Assembly: GCA_003427395.1 (NCBI GenBank)
Contig: BFEA01000549.1
Span: 894,649 to 934,200, forward strand
DNA: 39,552 bases
From: Chara braunii
Taxonomy: Eukaryota; Streptophyta; Charophyceae; Charales; Characeae
Reading direction: 5' to 3'
Shown here in pieces: positions 39,290-39,552 of this stretch. Each line of letters begins with the position of its first letter. Within the stretch, counting starts at the first letter, position 1. Both the position numbers and the translations under genes were made by a program. A model generated the notes under the pieces. The model did not search any database. It was not told where the DNA came from and saw only the letters and a list, made by a program, of their open reading frames with translations.

Positions 39290-39552
39290 TTCGCAGGTGC
39301 GCGCGCATGGGGGTCACTCGGCCACACTACAGCGCACTGCCAGTGCGCGCTCAGTGCGCACGTGCGCACACATCACCCGTTAAGTGCGCCGCAAGTATGA
39401 TAAAAACAAAAAACGGGCACATTGCAAAAATAAAAACAAAAAGAAAAGAAAAAGCAAGGGCAGATTGAAACCATTAAATTTCTCATTCTTCTTTGAACTC
39501 CACCTCCACTGTGCCTCTCACGTGCAAGGCTCGCCACGTTGATGAAGTTGAG
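39290..39552. other. GC-rich cassette and window end; no recognised gene
   Basis: 39290-39395 is rich in GCGC/GTGCGC words and ends TGCGCCGCAAGTATG (39385-39399), a motif also at 34333-34346 and, inverted, at 36396-36410. The last 90 bp has a short open minus-strand frame with no recognised motif. Confidence 0.4.

Noticed and set aside
39148-39468. ORFs through the (CA)n run
   Set aside because: Microsatellite-driven peptides without other support.

Overview
The window looks like retroelement-rich nuclear DNA of a plant-lineage organism. A charophyte alga such as Chara is my best guess, but it is only a guess. The support is: one exon of a plastid-type ClpC chaperone with GT-AG borders (36182-36289, minus); primer-binding sites matching plant tRNA-Asp (2730-2747) and tRNA-iMet (33411-33423, minus); three decayed retrotransposon Gag or Gag-Pol regions of Ty3/gypsy type; and many minisatellites. 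Isolated single Ns, two of them flanked by exact 95-bp duplications, mark a short-read draft assembly.

Layout. (1) 1 to about 13618 is one very large LTR element in + orientation. The left LTR is cut by the window edge and ends at 2729; the matching right LTR copy is 10617-13618. The right LTR probably begins much further left, near 7.6 kb, because a TATA box inside a hairpin lies at 8347 just after an array of 83-bp hairpin units. Between the LTRs are a tRNA-Asp primer site, a cassette of six small ORFs (four of them paralogues of one family I do not recognise), a broken gag with a CCHC knuckle, and a broken aspartic protease. There is no reverse transcriptase or integrase, so the element is non-autonomous. 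The LTRs themselves carry two ORFs and several minisatellites. (2) 13.6-19.5 kb has no recognised gene but holds several families of repeated hairpins and a 122-bp tandem repeat. (3) 19.9-20.2 kb holds a weak tRNA-like/SINE-like segment. (4) 20.7-24.3 kb holds a second gag (three in-frame stops) and a 471-bp LTR at 23825-24295 that abuts a truncated integrase. (5) 24.3-34.4 kb is a decayed Ty3/gypsy element on the minus strand: LTR, tRNA-iMet primer site, gag (split by a 2.7-kb intron-like segment), protease, RT, RNase H, truncated integrase. (6) 34.4-39.55 kb is intron-like or intergenic DNA around the ClpC exon, with a 532-bp tandem duplication, a cluster of about 120-bp MITE-like elements and simple repeats.

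The most unusual system is the element at 1-13618. A group of tightly spaced or overlapping small ORFs sits between the LTR and gag, and a further ORF pair sits inside the LTRs. The paralogues share a fingerprint (GGxFPY, then FxDTxxYDxRPY, then DGRxW and INAxLR). They are arranged like a polycistron on an element that lacks its own polymerase genes. The only host protein-coding sequence I can support is the 36-codon ClpC exon.
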